From Amycolatopsis anabasis (lineage in GTDB: Bacteria; Actinomycetota; Actinomycetes; Mycobacteriales; Pseudonocardiaceae): 64,000 bases of DNA. The position numbers and the translations under genes are program-made. Position 1 is the stretch's first letter. Every line of letters begins with the position of its first letter. Location: contig NZ_VTHK01000001.1 of NCBI RefSeq assembly GCF_009765355.1, positions 1 to 64,000 of the forward strand, in the 5' to 3' direction. This document shows positions 62,822 to 64,000 of this stretch, in pieces. The notes beneath the pieces were generated by a model. It saw only the letters and a program-made list of their open reading frames with translations. It made no database searches and had not been told where the DNA came from.

Positions 62822-64000
62822 CTAACGAGCGGGTTCGCGTCCTTGTTCCCGGCTGGGCGCGCAGATCGCGCCGGGGGCCGGGGTGACACCGCTCACCAGG
62901 TAGTCCGCCGCCCGGGCCCGGCCGCACGGCGAGTTGAGCAGGGCGCTGTGCCCGTCCCGCTCGTCGATCAGCAGCGCGCTGCCCGCGATGCGCCGGGACA
63001 GCCCGCGCGCCCACGGCAGCGGGGTCGCCGGATCGTGCGTCCCGCCGATGACGAGCACCGGCGGGACCCCGGTGACCAGGCGCGGCGCGGGCGGGTTCGC
63101 GGGCGGCACCGGCCAGCCCGCGCAGCCGCTCGCGAAGTCCCAGAACTCGGCGTACCGCCACATCCTCGGCGCGGCCGCGCGCATCGCGTGCTCCTGCCGC
63201 GCCACGTCCCGCGGCCCGAGCGGGGCCGCGAAGTCCTGGCAGCCGACCGCCCGGTAGGCCGGGTAGTCCGGACCCGTGAACCGGGCGGCCTTCAGCAGGG
63301 CGGACGCGTCCGGCTGGGGCGCGGTCGCCGCGGCCAGCGCGGTGCCGAGCATCGGCCAGGTCGCCCACAGGTTCAGGTAACCGTAGATCCCGTTCGACAA
63401 CTCCTCGGCGGTCGCGTCCCGGCCCAGTTCGCGGGCCGGGACGGGTGCGGCGAACAGCCCGTCGACGAGCCGGGGAACGTCCGAACCGGACACCGCGCAC
63501 TCCGGGTTCCCGCGGCACCACGCGGCGAAACGGGTGAACGCGTCCTCGGTGGCGGCGGCCTCGTCGACCGCCGCGCGCGTGCTCGGCAGCGCGTGGTCGA
63601 CCGGCGCGTCCAGCACCATCGACCGCAGGTGCGCGCCGAACAGGTCCGCGTAGATCTCGCCGATCTCGGTGCCGTACGAGGTGCCGTAGAAGGAGACCTC
63701 GGCCTCGCCCAGCGCGGCGCGGATCGCGTCCATGTCCCGCGCCACGCTGATCGTGTCGACGTGCCCGAGCAGCGGGCCGGTGCCCTCGAGGCAGGCGCGC
63801 CCGGCCGCCCGGTTGAACGCGACCAGCGCGTCGAAACCCGCCCGGTCGCGGGGAAACGCGGAGACACCGGGATCGTGCAGTTTCGCGGTGCCGCAGCGGA
63901 CCGGCGCGCTGCCGCCGACCCCGCGCGGATCGAAACCGATGATGTCGAACCGGTCGGCCAGCGCCTGGGTTTCCGGGTATCCGGCGATCATCCCGTTGTA
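62822..64000 (-). CDS. Tripeptidyl aminopeptidase-like hydrolase (partial)
   Basis: Alpha/beta hydrolase of peptidase family S33 with the TAP-like C-terminal domain. The nucleophile motif GTSYGTEIG, the Asp in GGTHDPATPLPWA and the His in DGHSALL are present, and RFDIIGFDPRGVGGS gives the oxyanion region. The frame is open to the window edge, so the N-terminus with the expected signal peptide or lipobox lies outside; only the last 392 codons are seen. Homologues in Streptomyces are exported and cut N-terminal tripeptides. Confidence 0.88.
   Translation of the reverse strand, partial: YNGMIAGYPETQALADRFDIIGFDPRGVGGSAPVRCGTAKLHDPGVSAFPRDRAGFDALVAFNRAAGRACLEGTGPLLGHVDTISVARDMDAIRAALGEAEVSFYGTSYGTEIGEIYADLFGAHLRSMVLDAPVDHALPSTRAAVDEAAATEDAFTRFAAWCRGNPECAVSGSDVPRLVDGLFAAPVPARELGRDATAEELSNGIYGYLNLWATWPMLGTALAAATAPQPDASALLKAARFTGPDYPAYRAVGCQDFAAPLGPRDVARQEHAMRAAAPRMWRYAEFWDFASGCAGWPVPPANPPAPRLVTGVPPVLVIGGTHDPATPLPWARGLSRRIAGSALLIDERDGHSALLNSPCGRARAADYLVSGVTPAPGAICAPSREQGREPAR

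Overview
The window is high-GC actinobacterial chromosome, most likely Pseudonocardiaceae and close to Amycolatopsis. This is inferred from codon bias, F420-dependent enzymes, a dnaK-grpE-dnaJ-hspR operon with HAIR operators, a DUF5753 XRE regulator, SigE/ECF sigma factors, and many genes whose start codon lies 6-8 bases after a TANNNT box (leaderless transcripts). I see no rRNA, tRNA, CRISPR array, transposase or prophage. Genes abut or overlap by ATGA/GTGA in many operons.

Bases 1-13,600: class II aldolase, an F420-type LLM oxidoreductase, an aldo/keto reductase, an SDR, YciI, a SigE-family sigma factor, nagA under a DasR-type dre site, a MerR/AurF-like diiron oxygenase pair, a DedA protein, a drug-type MFS pump translationally coupled to a GlcD-like flavoprotein and divergent from its TetR, and a PPOX/F420 protein. 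Bases 13,600-24,650: acetyltransferase, secreted lyase-like protein, GbsR regulator, Tat-exported intradiol dioxygenase, an orphan DUF5753 regulator, and a MarR-MFS-YceI operon in which transthyretin-like beta repeats are fused to the pump and to YceI; then DedA, VOC and SDR genes.

Bases 24,800-31,450: a sugar ABC operon (binding protein, permease, ATPase) with two kinases, divergent from a LacI regulator across a 26-bp perfect palindrome. The LacI gene is followed by a paralogue that lacks the DNA-binding domain. Bases 31,450-36,800: a molybdopterin oxidoreductase and a GH76-like hydrolase share an 18-bp palindrome, followed by a repeat-rich gap, a TrmH-type methyltransferase and small membrane proteins.

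Bases 36,900-41,250: an envelope-stress cluster with an ECF sigma factor, an apparent zinc anti-sigma/Asp23 fusion, several Asp23 proteins, AmaP, a DUF6286 protein and CsbD. Three promoters in this cluster share one ECF-like motif, so sigma factor, Asp23 genes and csbD look like one regulon. Bases 41,295-48,310: pyrE, a MacB/FtsX-type ABC exporter, an SDR and secreted or membrane hypothetical proteins.

Bases 48,386-64,000: clpB with an HAIR element, a second MarR-MFS pair with a beta-repeat tail, a flavohemoprotein, a dienelactone hydrolase, a divergent TetR/aromatic monooxygenase pair, and the dnaK operon with HAIR elements on both sides of its promoter. A secreted-type tripeptidyl aminopeptidase runs off the right end. 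Two dispersed short-repeat families (a 21-22-bp-period tandem unit and a TTTGTCGGCCAAG unit) and a GGGGTCGTGAG hairpin family sit in the gaps.
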